From Neoarius graeffei (Eukaryota; Chordata; Actinopteri; Siluriformes; Ariidae): a stretch of 64,000 nt of DNA. The position numbers and the translations under genes are program-made. The stretch's first letter is position 1; every line of letters begins with the position of its first letter. This document shows positions 19,794 through 30,786 of the stretch, in pieces. Below the pieces are notes generated by a model. The model was not told where the DNA came from. It saw nothing but the letters and a program-made list of their open reading frames with translations, and did not search any database. Location of the stretch: NCBI RefSeq assembly GCF_027579695.1, contig NC_083569.1, positions 71,869,149-71,933,148 on the forward strand. The letters are read 5' to 3'.

Positions 19794-22165
19794 TTCAGTT
19801 CAGTTCAGTTTAAGTTTATTGTCCCCTAAGGAGGGGAAACTTGTCTTGCAGCAGGTAAACATACAGATAACACAACAGATAACAACACATACACATACAA
19901 ATAAGTAACACAGACAAGTTAAAAATGCTATAGACAGCTTCTCATCTAAGTGCAAGGATTGTGCAAATTTAGCAACCTAATCGCACTTGGTACAAAGGAG
20001 TACTTTGTCCTGTTGAACTTAAAACAAGGGACTCTGAATCTCCTGCCTGAAGGGAGGACCTCAAAAGAACAATAAAGAGGATGATTTACACAATCCAATA
20101 TGTCATCTGCCTTCTTCATAACCTGCCTCTCATAAATATCTATTAAGGAAGCCTGTGGACAGCCTATTATCTTACCAGCCACCTTCACAATATGGTTGAT
20201 GTTATTTTTCTCCTTCAGGCTGATACCCCCATACCAGGCAATGAAAGCAAAAGTAAGAACAGATTCAATAAAAGATTTATAAAACAAAGACAAAATAACC
20301 TTATCAACATTAAAAGAGTTAAGCTTCCTTAGGAAGTACAATCGTTGTTGACCCTTTTTGCAGATAGTCTCTGTATTTACATCAAATTTGAGTTTACTGT
20401 CTATCACAGTACCCAAATATTTATACTGCTCTACCACCTCTATACTGCTACCTTTTATACAGGTGGGTTGAGGAAAAGCAGGTTGTTTTTTCCTAAAATC
20501 TATCAGCATATCCTTAGTTTTAGAGGTGTTGATCTGGAGAAAAGACCTGTCACACCAACTAACAAACTCGTCGACCACAGGCCCATGCTGGGATTCATGT
20601 TTCTGCAGTAAACTGACAATGACTGTATCATCAGCATATTTCAGGATATGTCTATTACTATACTGGCTCCTACAATCGTTAGTGTAGAGGATGTATAGTA
20701 AAGGTGAAAGTACACAACCCTGAGGGGAGCCAGTAGAAGAGACACGCCTTTCAGAGAGACAACCATTTACCTTAACTCTCTGTGTTCTGTTTGTTAAAAA
20801 GTCCATTATCCAACTCACAAGATCACTTTCAATATTAAATTCTGCAAGTAATTTACTAACTAAAACATGAGGCTGGATTGTATTAAAAGCTGAGGAGAAA
20901 TCCAAAAACAAGAGCCTGGCATGCGTACCAGGACCCTCTAAATGTCTGTAAAGGAGATCTAAAAGTGTAATCTGGGCATCCTCTACCCCCCTTCTAGCCC
21001 TGTATGCAAATTGCCCAGGGTCCAGGGCTCCACCCACCCTGCATAGTAGGAGTCGCTTTACAATCCTTTCGAATGACTTCATGACCAGTGAGGTCAGTGC
21101 CACTGGTCTGAAGTCATTTAATGTGACTGCAGAGTTACCCTTTGCCACTGGAACTATGATAGACTCCTTCCAAGCCATTGGGACCCTTCTCTGGTTCAAG
21201 GAGATCTCAAAAATGTCCGCAAATACACCACAGAGCTGCTCTGAGCAGCACTTCAACAGTTTCCCACTAATCCCATCTGGACCTGGACTCTTATTTACTT
21301 TAGATCTTTTAAATATAGACCTGACCTCCTCCTTTGCAACAGAAAAAGGAGTGCACTCTACCTGAGCCAGTTCCTCTGTTAAATTATTTAATTTAGTTGA
21401 AAAGTCATGAATGTCAAAACGTGAAAAAAAGGTGTTCAATGCTTCAGATAAGTCACTATCATTTTTATACATTGGCAATTGAACTGAGTTCTTTTGTGCT
21501 TTTTGCAAACCTATCATTTTTTTCACACCATCCCATGCTGCCCTCAAGTTGTTACTGCCTAGTCTTTCCTCCATTTTATTTTTATATTGCAATTTAGCCC
21601 TCTTAATTTCTGCCCTGACCTCCTTTGTTGCCTCCCTGATTTCACACGTATCCCCTTTTTGAAAAGCCTGATGTTTTTTCATTAGCACTTGTTTCAGTGA
21701 GCTAGTGACCCATGGCTTATTGTTTGCATACACTTTAACATGCTTTTTGGGAATAACAGAATCCACACAAAAAGAAGTATAAGAACATACAGTGTCAACA
21801 AGCTCATCAATATCTGAGGCAGAGTCAATAAAGACAGACCAATCAGTGCAATCAAAGCAACCTTGTAATTTCAGAACAGATTCATCATCCCAGGACTCAA
21901 TCTCTCTAGTTTTAATTTCCCCCTTTTTAAGCATTGGTCTGTACACAGGGATGAGATTGATAGCACAGTGGTCTGAAGATCCCAAGGGAGCCAAGGGGGA
22001 GGCCTTATAAGCCTCCTTAATTGAGCCATAGCACTTGTCCAAAGTCTTATTTTTTCTAGTTGGGCATGTGACATATTGATAAAAGTTGAGGGATTTACTC
22101 AGTATACAGTTATTAAAATCTCCCATAAGCAGACAAGGAGCAGACAAGGAGTACACCCTGGATTG
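19794..22165 (-). mobile_element. Rex/CR1-like LINE, 5'-truncated, with intact ORF
   Basis: The minus strand runs from a mid-endonuclease start near 22165 to a 3' tail GGGGACAATAAACTTAAACTG with short ACTGA repeats at 19794-19806. The 3' end is typical of LINEs with short tandem tails. The coding part is a single uninterrupted frame (next entry). A related but different tail, with ATTAG repeats, occurs at 63288. Confidence 0.85.
19946..22156 (-). CDS. LINE ORF2-like protein: endonuclease end and reverse transcriptase
   Basis: 736 codons without a stop. Residues 1-70 are the C-terminal half of an APE-type endonuclease (LLMGDFNNCIL, then SSDHCAINL). The reverse transcriptase follows: KSPGPDGISGKLLK, NDFRPVALTSLVMKSFERIV, RLLFLDFSSAFNTI, STGSPQGCVLSPLLYILYT, and the catalytic LKYADDTVIV with both aspartates. 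A C-terminal region ends SAIRLLNLHNP, as in Rex/CR1-type LINEs. The endonuclease's first half is missing because of 5' truncation, so the copy should not retrotranspose by itself, but the absence of frame breaks suggests it is not old. The start methionine is arbitrary. Confidence 0.88.
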   Translation of the reverse strand: MYSLSAPCLLMGDFNNCILSKSLNFYQYVTCPTRKNKTLDKCYGSIKEAYKASPLAPLGSSDHCAINLIPVYRPMLKKGEIKTREIESWDDESVLKLQGCFDCTDWSVFIDSASDIDELVDTVCSYTSFCVDSVIPKKHVKVYANNKPWVTSSLKQVLMKKHQAFQKGDTCEIREATKEVRAEIKRAKLQYKNKMEERLGSNNLRAAWDGVKKMIGLQKAQKNSVQLPMYKNDSDLSEALNTFFSRFDIHDFSTKLNNLTEELAQVECTPFSVAKEEVRSIFKRSKVNKSPGPDGISGKLLKCCSEQLCGVFADIFEISLNQRRVPMAWKESIIVPVAKGNSAVTLNDFRPVALTSLVMKSFERIVKRLLLCRVGGALDPGQFAYRARRGVEDAQITLLDLLYRHLEGPGTHARLLFLDFSSAFNTIQPHVLVSKLLAEFNIESDLVSWIMDFLTNRTQRVKVNGCLSERRVSSTGSPQGCVLSPLLYILYTNDCRSQYSNRHILKYADDTVIVSLLQKHESQHGPVVDEFVSWCDRSFLQINTSKTKDMLIDFRKKQPAFPQPTCIKGSSIEVVEQYKYLGTVIDSKLKFDVNTETICKKGQQRLYFLRKLNSFNVDKVILSLFYKSFIESVLTFAFIAWYGGISLKEKNNINHIVKVAGKIIGCPQASLIDIYERQVMKKADDILDCVNHPLYCSFEVLPSGRRFRVPCFKFNRTKYSFVPSAIRLLNLHNPCT

Positions 22166-23471
22166 ACAAATGCTTGTACCCTGATGCTTGTACCCTGGAC
22201 AAGGATTTTTGTATCACTACTCTAATGCCACCAGGAGGCTGCCATGTTGCCTGTTGGAAGGGCGATGCATGATGTCATTTGGGCGCAAGGCTGAGCGTAT
22301 ACTTGAGTACTGAAGGGGCAAAGCGAAAAGGTCTACTAGGTGACAATGTCGATTTTTTCACCATACATCTGAAATAGTGTATTAATGAGCTGCAACCCTG
22401 ACTTATGGACAAACCTGAACTCTTTACCTGTAAAACGAGGCTGAAACTATGCATTATACTACTCATTAGCATGCTTAGCATGTTCTTGACTCATTTATGA
22501 AACACTTCCTCATCAAGATGTCCCCAGGCTAGCCTACTGTGATTACCATGGTAGACAGTCCAACTCCCCCAGCAATGCAGAAAAAGGGTAAACAACCACT
22601 GCTTTACTATACAGGATTCATGTGAACATTACAGCAGGATGCACTTGTACGAAAAAAGGCAGAAATATTGCCAGAAATACCCGAGCTGCTGGTATGGTAT
22701 GGACTTATTTGGTAAAATTCATACATGTAAAAGATACAGTATAAAATAGCACCAAGGATAACACAATGTATAAAATACACTTATTTCCAATGTGGTCCTC
22801 TTGATGACAGCAGGAAACAATAAAATATAAGAGACAATAATAAATTGACAAAATTGTATAAACAATGATGAAAAAGTCATAAACAAAAAATATATGATAA
22901 CTAATTATCACAGAGTACAACTAGATTACAGAAATGGCACTAAAATGATTAACAATTAGTTATATACACATCATAAAACTGGGTTTGGAATTTACTCCAT
23001 AAAAACTGTTTCACCTGTTTCTTAAAATTATCACGTTTGACTAGATTGCACTGATCGAGGTCGGCTATTCCACAAACAGATTCCTGTATACCTAAAAACT
23101 CTGAATGGTTTCCGTAAAGTGTCACATCACTTACAATACACGGCCGTATTCGACAAAAGGGACCATAGCGCCAGCGACATTTCTTCACTGATTTCCTCAA
23201 GTATTTCGGTCAATGACACGAATAATGATGATGATCATGAAAAACAAGCATTACCATACAATTGGTTACACAGAAGTGAACAATATTGATAGAGTTGTTT
23301 TAGTTAGTCATTACCGAGGCTTTTCTGACAACACTAAATCAAAACAAGACGCCCAACAAACATCAAGCTGCTTAGCTGCATCAGCAAGTATTACATGTAT
23401 GCCAAAGGAACTCAAAATAACGTATCACGCTTAATAAAAAGTTAGGGAAGCAATAAAAAGTGTTTTCTTAC
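22166..23471. other. No gene recognised; A/T-rich, possible decayed DNA element
   Basis: No convincing reading frame. TGATGTCATTTGGGCGCAA at 22272 is answered by an inverted TTGCGCCCAAATGACGTCA at 25451. The two could be the outer ends of one DNA element containing the THAP remnant at 23472-24077, but the match is short. Confidence 0.3.
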
Positions 23472-24077
23472 GCTTTGAACTTCTCTTTTGCGAACTACTG
23501 ACCGTGTTGTCTTGTTTGTCTCGTCCGCTTTTTGGCTGAAGATTGTGGGAACTGCATCTGGATTCAGCGCTGGCTTGTACGGTATTCCTAATGCCCGGTG
23601 CATCCAAGTTGTTTGAGTGAAACAATTTTCTTCAAAATGTTCTGAGCACACAGCACGGTGGTGTAGTGGTTAGCACTGTTGCCTCACAGCAAGAAGGTCC
23701 GGGTTCGAGCCCCGTGGCGAGGGCCTTTCTGTGCAGAGTTTGCATGTTCTCCCCGTGTCCGCGTGGGTTTCCTCCGGGTGCTCCGGTTTCCCCCACAGTC
23801 CAAAGACATGCAGGTTAGGCTAACTGGTGACTCTAAATTGACCGTAGGTGTGAATGTGAGTGTGAATGGTTGTCTGTGTCTATGTGTCAGCCCTGCGATG
23901 ACCTGGTGACTTGTCCAGGGTGTACCCCACCTCTCGCCCATAGTCAGCTGGGATAGGCTCCAGCTTGCCTGTGACCCTGTAGAACAGGATAAGCGGCTAC
24001 AGATAATGGATGGATGGATGGATGTTCCGAGCACACGAGCTGCGAATGTACTGTTTTTGCACCCGAAGGACCATTCC
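23472..24077 (-). pseudogene. THAP-domain exon remnant, split by a SINE
   Basis: Once the SINE at 23652-24021 is skipped, the minus strand reads GPSGAKTVHSQLVCSEHFEE, then NCFTQTT, ALGIPYKPALNPDAVPTIF. This is the C-terminal half of a THAP zinc finger (C..HF..DCF, then LKPDAVPTIF). A consensus splice donor GTAAGA follows at 23471-23466 after ...REVQS. THAP fingers bind DNA and are found in P, Kolobok and THAP9-type transposases as well as host proteins. The N-terminal half is not visible nearby. Probably part of a decayed transposon. Confidence 0.7.
23652..24021 (+). repeat. tRNA-derived SINE (GGATGG-tail subtype)
   Basis: Full-length copy with GGATGGATGG tail and a small deletion in the body. 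15-bp target duplication ATGTTCTGAGCACAC (23637-23651) and ATGTTCCGAGCACAC (24022-24036). It is inserted into the codons for VCSEHF of the THAP exon. Confidence 0.95.
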
Positions 24078-24081
24078 AGTC

Positions 24082-24782
24082 GCATACATGTCAACCTATA
24101 CGGAATGTCCGTATTTTATACGGATTTGATTCAATAAACGTAGTATATGGGCATACAAATAGTTATATGGATTCTTTAAAAAAAACTTCAATATTTATTT
24201 AGAGCTATAATCAATTCCCACGATGATAAAAGAGTGCATAACATTTACAAACGCACTGTACACCACAGAAAGCACAAACAGCCAGTAAAGAGTCTTATGA
24301 AATCGCGCGTTGTGGTAGCGAGACTTCATTCCACTTCTGATCATGCGCACACCGCATTGCGTGAATCCCGCCAACCGGGAAGTAACATTTTGTTTGAAAC
24401 GCGTATTTCCACCTGAGCGACTTTCACTAGCGACTGAAAAGATTCTGAATGGGCACTCCGGCAAGATCAACACAGACACTTGCTGTGACATGCAGCCTTG
24501 TGAGGTATTGGTGCAGAGTGCTAAAAAAGCTGTCATGGAGTACAATTCAGAACATTAGAGTGACACTTTGTGTTTTTGTCAAACATTGGAGCTTTGTATT
24601 CATTCTGAAGGTTTATTGTTATTAATATTGAATAAAAAGTAACTGGGATATATCATTGTTAATTATCATTGACATTTTAGGTAAATTATTTTAATTTGCA
24701 TCTTATAAGGATTTTATAAGGGAAATATGGATTTTGGAGGTTGGTTATACAGGTTTGATTGACCAAAGGTTGACATGTATGC
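24082..24782. mobile_element. Non-autonomous DNA element with 16-bp inverted ends
   Basis: GCATACATGTCAACCT at 24082 is matched in inverted form by AGGTTGACATGTATGC ending at 24782. The interior (CGGAATGTCCGTATTTTATACGG and its counterpart) is A/T-rich with no transposase. A distantly similar element lies at 31000-32190. Confidence 0.75.
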
Positions 24783-25690
24783 ATTCGGCCCATGAGAGGT
24801 CTGTCCCTGTGCAGCAAATGGCATTTAGCCATTACCTTCTTACCTTTTTGTACTTTGGGCAGGCTAGTTTTTTCACTTCTGCCATTGTTGTCTCCAGTAA
24901 TGTTCACATGAATCCTGTACAGTAAAGCAGTCTTTCTTGACCTTCTTTCTGCATTGCCGTGGGGGTTAGATTGTCTACCACGGTAATTATGGTAGGCTAG
25001 CCTGGGGACGTCTTGATGAAGTTTTTCGTGAATGAGTCGAGAGCATGCGAAGCGTGCTAACAAGTGCTTATGCTGTCAGGAATGTGTAAAAGCTCACGCA
25101 CTTGCCTCTTCAACAGATTTAGGTAAGTTAAATTGTATGCAGATCTGTTTGTAGGTTGTCTAGCAAGGTTACAGTCCACAGAATGAGGCTGTCACGGCAG
25201 CACTACTTGTACCAGGGATATAAATATGAAAAGTTGCCTCCCTCCATTCAGTCGCAGATCACCTCCATTCAGATCAGATCAGCTGTTCACTATTCCCTCA
25301 CCGTTTATCAGTGACATCAGTATTATCTCCCCCCCACCTTTTTTGTTAGAGAAATGGAATTTCAATTTTTCTTTCATATAAAATTTTAATGAAATAATCT
25401 CCAGCCAGAGGCAGCTTCATGTCTTACTCGTTATGCGAAGCTTACATGTTTTGCGCCCAAATGACGTCAGAACATTGCCGGAAGCGATCGGGGGGATTTT
25501 TCTGATTGGTTAAAATATTTTCAGTGGCGGCCTCCATGAAATTGTCTGTTCTGCATAGAAACTGACTTTTGCAGATTGATATCTTAGTTGTGTGAGCTCC
25601 TTATTTTCAATTATTCACGTGAATCGTTAGATTATGATATAAACTATCTTCATAACTGTATTTTAAAAATGGGTTTTATTTTCTTTTAGA
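24783..25690. other. No gene recognised
   Basis: No open frame with family resemblance. It contains an inverted match to 22272 at 25451-25469. Otherwise unassigned. Confidence 0.4.
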
Positions 25691-26320
25691 GGTCAATAGT
25701 CGTATTTTATAATCAATATGAAATTTGATTGGGAGCCAATGCAGTGTCGATAAGACAGGAGTGATGTGATGTGGTCATATCTTCTAGTTCTAGTAAGGAC
25801 TCTTGCTGCTGCATTTTGAACTAACTGGAGCTTATTTATGCACTTATTGGAACATTCAGACAGAAAGGCATTACAATAATCCAACCTGGAGGTAACAAAA
25901 GCATGAACTAGTTTGTCTGCATTATGTAGTGACATATTTATTATCTTAGCAATATTTCTGAGATGAAAGAAAGCTATCTGGGTAATGTTATCAATATGAG
26001 TTTCACATGAAAGACTGGAGTCAGTGATCACCCTGAGGTCTTTTACTGCTGCACATTTGGATTTGATTACATTCTTAAAGTTTTTAAGGATTTGATTACA
26101 TTCCTAAAGTTCTCTCCAAAACCACGGAGATCCAATGCCTTGAAAATAAACGGATGTTCTACCATGTCGAAAGCTTTTTATAAATCCAGAAAAAGAATAA
26201 AGCCATCATCATCAATATAATCACTATATTCAAGTAGGTCCAAAACTAGCCACACATTGTTATGTATTGATCTATTTACTTACTTATTCTCTTCTTACCG
26301 AGTGGAAAATAAGGCTGTGA
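25690..26320 (-). mobile_element. L2-like LINE fragment
   Basis: The minus strand, 26031-25693, reads RNIAKIINMSLHNADKLVHAFVTSRLDYCN then LQLVQNAAARVLTRTRRYDHIT. This is the conserved C-terminal part of L2-clade reverse transcriptases, and the same motif occurs in the L2 at 36790-39850. Upstream motifs toward 26320 are out of frame. Confidence 0.8.
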
Positions 26321-26639
26321 CACATCAATGTCATTCTGTGTGGTCTTTTGTTACCCTTTGAGCTTCACCCCATGTCAGGCCCATTTATGTATCCTCTACT
26401 CCAAAGGAATTGCCACCTTACCAGGGTGGGGCAGTTTGTGTGACCCCATGACCCCAAAAACTATGTTGGCTGGAGTCTTAGACTCCTAGTAGGGCCTACC
26501 ATGCTGAACAGGTTGAAGGGTAGGGTCCAGATAAAGAATGATCCCTTGGTCCTCCAGGTTGGGGGTGGGCATGGGGCCAACATCCTCACACCATAAAAAG
26601 CCCTTTTGTTACGGAAACTACGACAATGACAAGTCAAAT
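26321..26639. other. No gene recognised
   Basis: No coding or repeat signature that I can name. The CACCTTACCAGGGTGGGGCAG and ATGCTGAACAGGTTGAAGGG blocks look like another retroelement scrap. Confidence 0.35.
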
Positions 26640-27741
26640 ATGTATTGATCTACTTCTTCTAAAACCTGATTGGGTATCACTTTGAGAGTTCTTTTTTGAG
26701 GCGGTTGAAGAATGCGTGTGTTAGTAGCTTGTAATCATTAATGAGGAGGGTTATTGGTTTTCAGTTATCTAATAAATTTTTGGATCTTTACCTGACTTTG
26801 GAATAAGAACTATTACACCTTGCCTTATACTTTGTGGAAGTGATAAACTTTCTGTAGTGTCTTTTAGTGTTTCAAAAAAAAAAAAAAGTACTTTGATATG
26901 TTCCCAAAAAGGGCAGTACAGTGGTGTAGTGGTTAGTACTGTTGCCTCACAGCAAGGTGGTCCGCGTGGGTTTCCTCCGGGTGCTCCAGTTTCCCCCACA
27001 GTCCAAAGACATGCAGGTTAGGCTAATTGATGGCTTTAAATTGACCGTAGGTGTGAATGTGAGTGTGAATGGTTGTTTGTCTCTGTGTCAACCCTGCGAT
27101 GACCTGGTGACTTGTCCAGGGTGTACCCCGCCTCTCGCCCATAGTCAGCTGGGATAGGCTCCAGCTTGCCTGCGACCCTGTAGAACAGGGTAAGCCGTTA
27201 TGGATAATGGATGGATGTTCCCAAAAAATTTCCTGTGCGACCGTCTGGGCCAGGGGAGTGGTCTGGAGTCAGGCAATGCAATTATATCTCTAGCTCCTCA
27301 AATGTGATCATAGTCATTTTGGAAATCCTTATTTATTTGGGGAATTATTTTTTTTTATTCTACCAAAAAAAAGATTTCTGCTGAATCAGAAGAGAAATTA
27401 GGAAAGTATAAATTATTAAAAACAACAACAAACCCCCCAGTATGTTTCTTTGGCTATTTTGTTTGGGTCTGAGCATTCATTATCATGAATGATCAATGTT
27501 CCTGTATTATTTTTCTCCTGGCGGGTTTTCTCCAATCTGCAAAAATAAGAAGAGTTTCTCTCTCCCTCCTCAAGCTGTTTTGCTTTAAACTTAATGAAAG
27601 CCCCATTTGCTTTCTTCGTGCAAATATCGTCCAGTTTGGTTTGTAATATAAGCAATTTCCTTTTGCCAGCATCTGTAATTGAGGGTTTACTGCAGCAGAG
27701 ACCTATTTCTCTCGTCAAATTGACCTCTTCTAGCTGGGCAG
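26640..27741 (-). mobile_element. L1/Tx1-like LINE fragment
   Basis: Minus-strand pieces in LINE order: ARRGQFDEINRSLLQ-like and KFKAKQLEEGERNSSYFCRLE near 27600-27500, then SLPQSIRQGVIVLIPKSGKDP near 26800 (the TLIPK motif of reverse transcriptase), then the SFFNRLKK-type region near 26690. A SINE (26911-27214) and a hAT element (27750-29866) have inserted into it. Short LINE sequence resumes after 29874. Confidence 0.7.
26911..27214 (+). repeat. tRNA-derived SINE, internally deleted
   Basis: The head joins directly from AGCAAGGTGGTCC to GCGTGGGTTTCC, so about 70 bases including the B box are missing. GGATGG-type tail. Perfect 13-bp target duplication ATGTTCCCAAAAA at 26898-26910 and 27215-27227. 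The deletion therefore occurred either before or after insertion without touching the ends. Confidence 0.93.
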
Positions 27742-28819
27742 GATAAGTGCAGAGCCGGCCCGTGGCATAGGCAATATAGGCAAATGCTAAGGGCGCTGCT
27801 TCCATCCAGGGGCGCAGAAACAGGGGGAGAAAAATTATGACTTCCACTATTCTGAAAACGAGTCAGCATTATAAAGGTCTTAGCCTAATTTAATTGTACA
27901 GCAAAGCATGTAGTCAGGGTGCGATTTGTCAAAAAAAGCGGGGTGGGGTGGTGGTTGTTAATCATGAAACAATAAGCGCTCAACAGTGGTTCGCCCTGTC
28001 TATGTGTCTTTGGGCGCGCAAGTGCGCATCTGCGGCTATTCTCTGTTTTGGCCATGTAATAGCCTAAGTGTTGTTGGCTAAAGAGTGTTTTTGCATAACG
28101 TAGATAACTGACATAGATCTGTTGCTTGTTTTGAATATGGCTGCACTTGGAGCAGTCTGTCGGTGTCGTTGAGCAGTCTGGGCTGAAGTAAAGGTCTTTT
28201 ATGCACTGAACACGTTTCGCAGCGAGATATTCCAATGGTGCCTGACACGTTTTTTTTTTAATAAAACAAAGTTGCTTTGTTGATCTGTGTTTTCATTAAA
28301 ATGACAGTTTAGCAGCTCATTCAAGCAACCATGTTGCGAAGAGCTTCCTGGAGGAAAATATAATAAACGCGTTGAATACAAGAAACAATCTCAGTGCATC
28401 AAGACTGCAGGGAAACGAAACAAGCACTCAGATGTGTTCTCTTTACCAGCACCGGCGATTGCCTAGAGCGCAAAGTGTGCCCAGGGGCGCCAAGGGCGAC
28501 CAAAACCCCACCAAAAAGGAGGAATGGAGTTATTGAATGGAGATGTTACCAAGTCCATCAGTGGTGTACAGTGTTTTCAACCACTGTGCTACCGAACTCT
28601 AGTACCGCGGAACACTAGTGTGCCATGAGAGATCACCAAGTGTACCGTGGAAAATTATAGAATGACTGTATATTGTAAATATTGGCAACAGCGTTTTAGT
28701 TTCAGTCAACATTTTCTATTGGTGATGTGCCTTGAGATTTTTTCATTGAAAAAAGTGTGCCCTGGCTCATGAAAGGTTGAAAACCTTTTTTACAACACCT
28801 CTGATGCGGCTGGGGATGT

Positions 28820-29046
28820 AGAAATATGCGCTTCTTACCTCTGCTGTTACACTACCTGTGACAGTAGCTTATGCTGAAAGAAGCTTTTCAAAATTAAAAC
28901 TGCTGAAGACATACTTAAGGTCAACAATGAGTCAAGAACGTCTGAATGGGCTTGCTCTAATGAGCATCAACCAAGAGATCTCAAGAGAAATATCATGTGA
29001 TATCAAGGAATTTGCCATTAGGAAGACCAGACGAGTCCCATTGTAA
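28820..29046 (+). pseudogene. hAT transposase C-terminal dimerisation domain remnant
   Basis: Reads VTVAYAERSFSKLKLLKTYL, RSTMSQERLNGLALMSINQE. The A-x-x-E-R-x-F-S-x-L-K-x-I-K-x-x-x-R-S motif is the hAT dimerisation region with its catalytic glutamate. It ends at a natural stop at 29046. The rest of the transposase upstream is not recognisable, so the copy is defective. Confidence 0.85.
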
Positions 29047-29437
29047 TGTTACTTCAATAACAAAGTACCCATAATAGCACTTTTGTTTGAAAATACAGCC
29101 CATTGATGTCCTAACAGGGTGCTTAAGTTTGCACAATTTAGAATTGTAGAATTTTTTATTCATTTAATTTGTTAATTCTTCAGAGATGACTTAACTTATA
29201 GCAAAAAAGAAACTAAAAATAATTTCTTGTTTATTGTCCATGCACTACACTTTGAACAGGGTGCGGAAGAGTTTTTGTCCATTATATGGAGATATGTATT
29301 GAATTTGTGTGGTCATTTTACTTTGTGACACTTTATGTGAATAATGATAACAATAATAACAATAAAGAAAAAAGATAAAAATGACTTCTTGTTTATTGTC
29401 CATGCACCATACATTGTTTAATAGTAATAGAAACAGT

Positions 29438-29752
29438 GGTTGTTTAGGTTCGAGCCCCAGGGCCGGCGAGGGCCTTTCTGTGTGGAGTTTGCATGTTCTC
29501 TGCGTGGGTTTCCTCCGGGTGCTCCAGTTTCCCCCAAAGACATGCAGGTTAGGTTAACTGGCGACTCTAAATTGACCGTAGGTGTGAATGTGAGTGTGAA
29601 TGGTTGTCTGTGTCTATGTGTCAGCCCTGTGATGACCTGGCAACTTGTCCAGGGTGTACCCCGCCTTTCGCCCGTAGTCAGCTGGGATAGGCTCCAGCTT
29701 GCCTGTGACCCTGTAGAAGGATAAAGCGGCTTGAGATAATGAGATGTGATGA
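29438..29752 (+). repeat. tRNA-derived SINE, 5'-truncated
   Basis: Begins just before the B box (GGTTCGAGCCCC) and runs to the GATGTGATG tail. It lacks the A box and part of the CCGTGTCCG block. No clear target duplication. Confidence 0.88.
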
Positions 29753-29892
29753 AAATAGAGTGATTAGATTAAAGTGTTATTTAGATGTTATTAGAGGGGT
29801 TTTTTTCTGGGGGGGCGCCAAAACTCAATCTCGCCTAGGGCAGCCAAAGACCTAGAGGCGGCCCTGGATAAGTGTAATAAGTATAATGTTTG

Positions 29893-30001
29893 TTTAATTG
29901 GGTTCTCTTTATCTGCTTTTAGGACGTGTGTGTTTTAGGTCATATTTATGCAGAAAGATAGAAAATTCTAAAAAGGTTCACAAACTTTCAAGCACCACTG
30001 T
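29893..30001 (-). mobile_element. Tc1 terminal repeat fragment
   Basis: TTAATTGGGTTCTCTTTATC through CAAACTTTCAAGCACCACTG matches the right terminal repeat of the Tc1 copy at 50541-51969 and ends at TA. Only this end is present. Confidence 0.85.
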
Positions 30002-30639
30002 AGGTATTCACACACGTGTACAGCACATCCTCTTCACAAGTAAAATGGCTCCGACCTGCAGTACCACACTTGGCCAGTGGGAGGCAACTTATTTTAAGTG
30101 GAGACATTTTCAGCTTGTATTAAATGTGTATTGTTTAATACAGCTTTATCCATTTTAAAACACGTTTAAATACATTTCATTAATTTATGTAGAAAAGGCT
30201 GTAAGATGTTTTGTAGTCCAGATGAGGTTGTATCCTTCTGATTGGTCAGTTTGTGAACTCATTCTCATTTCCTCCTCCTCTTTGTGTGCACAGACTTTTA
30301 AAGCTGTTAATTTGTGTGTTTCTGTTGCCTCTGCTGTGTTGTCGTTGAGGTTTTGGGTTGTTTACATGGTAATGATGCGGTTTCTATATTTAACTGTTTA
30401 GTGACTAAAGCAGTATCTTCCGTCCTCGAGTGTTGTGTAGTGAAGGATGTCCCTCCTGGTCGTTCCTCACTTGATGTATCACTTAGTATCTATTGTCATT
30501 AGTTTAATATCTGGCATCAACCCAGTATTGCAGTACTTCTGAGAATGGTGCATCTCCTTTATACAGTGGAAAAGCAGAAGTTGTCATTATTTAGGTTATT
30601 TAAAAAGGAAGTTTATTATGAACAAGACACTGTTTGAAA
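30002..30639. other. No gene recognised
   Basis: A/T-rich, no coding similarity visible. Confidence 0.4.
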
Positions 30640-30785
30640 GCTCAGATCATCTCATTATCTGTAGGTGCTTTATCCTGTTGTACAGGATCACAGGCAAGCT
30701 GGAGCCTATCCCAGCTGACTACAGGTGAAAAGTGGGGTACACCCTGGACAAGTCGCCAGGTCATCACAGGGCTGACACATAGGCA
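30640..30785 (-). repeat. tRNA-derived SINE, tail half only
   Basis: Antisense 3' half of the SINE, from the ATCTCATTATC tail to CAGGGCTGACACATAG. It is cut at 30785 by the CCCCTTTTCCACC element. Confidence 0.88.
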
Positions 30786-30786
30786 C

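Larger units (their letters stand above)
27750..29866 (+). mobile_element. hAT DNA transposon, decayed
   Basis: The ends CAGAGCCGGCCCGTGG and AGAGGCGGCCCTG are imperfect inverted repeats beginning CAG and ending CTG. A perfect 8-bp target duplication GATAAGTG (27742-27749 and 29867-29874) is diagnostic of hAT. Inside, 28858-29046 encodes the transposase C-terminus. A SINE lies at about 29438-29752. 29200-29245 and 29370-29415 repeat TTCTTGTTTATTGTCCATGC. Confidence 0.9.
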
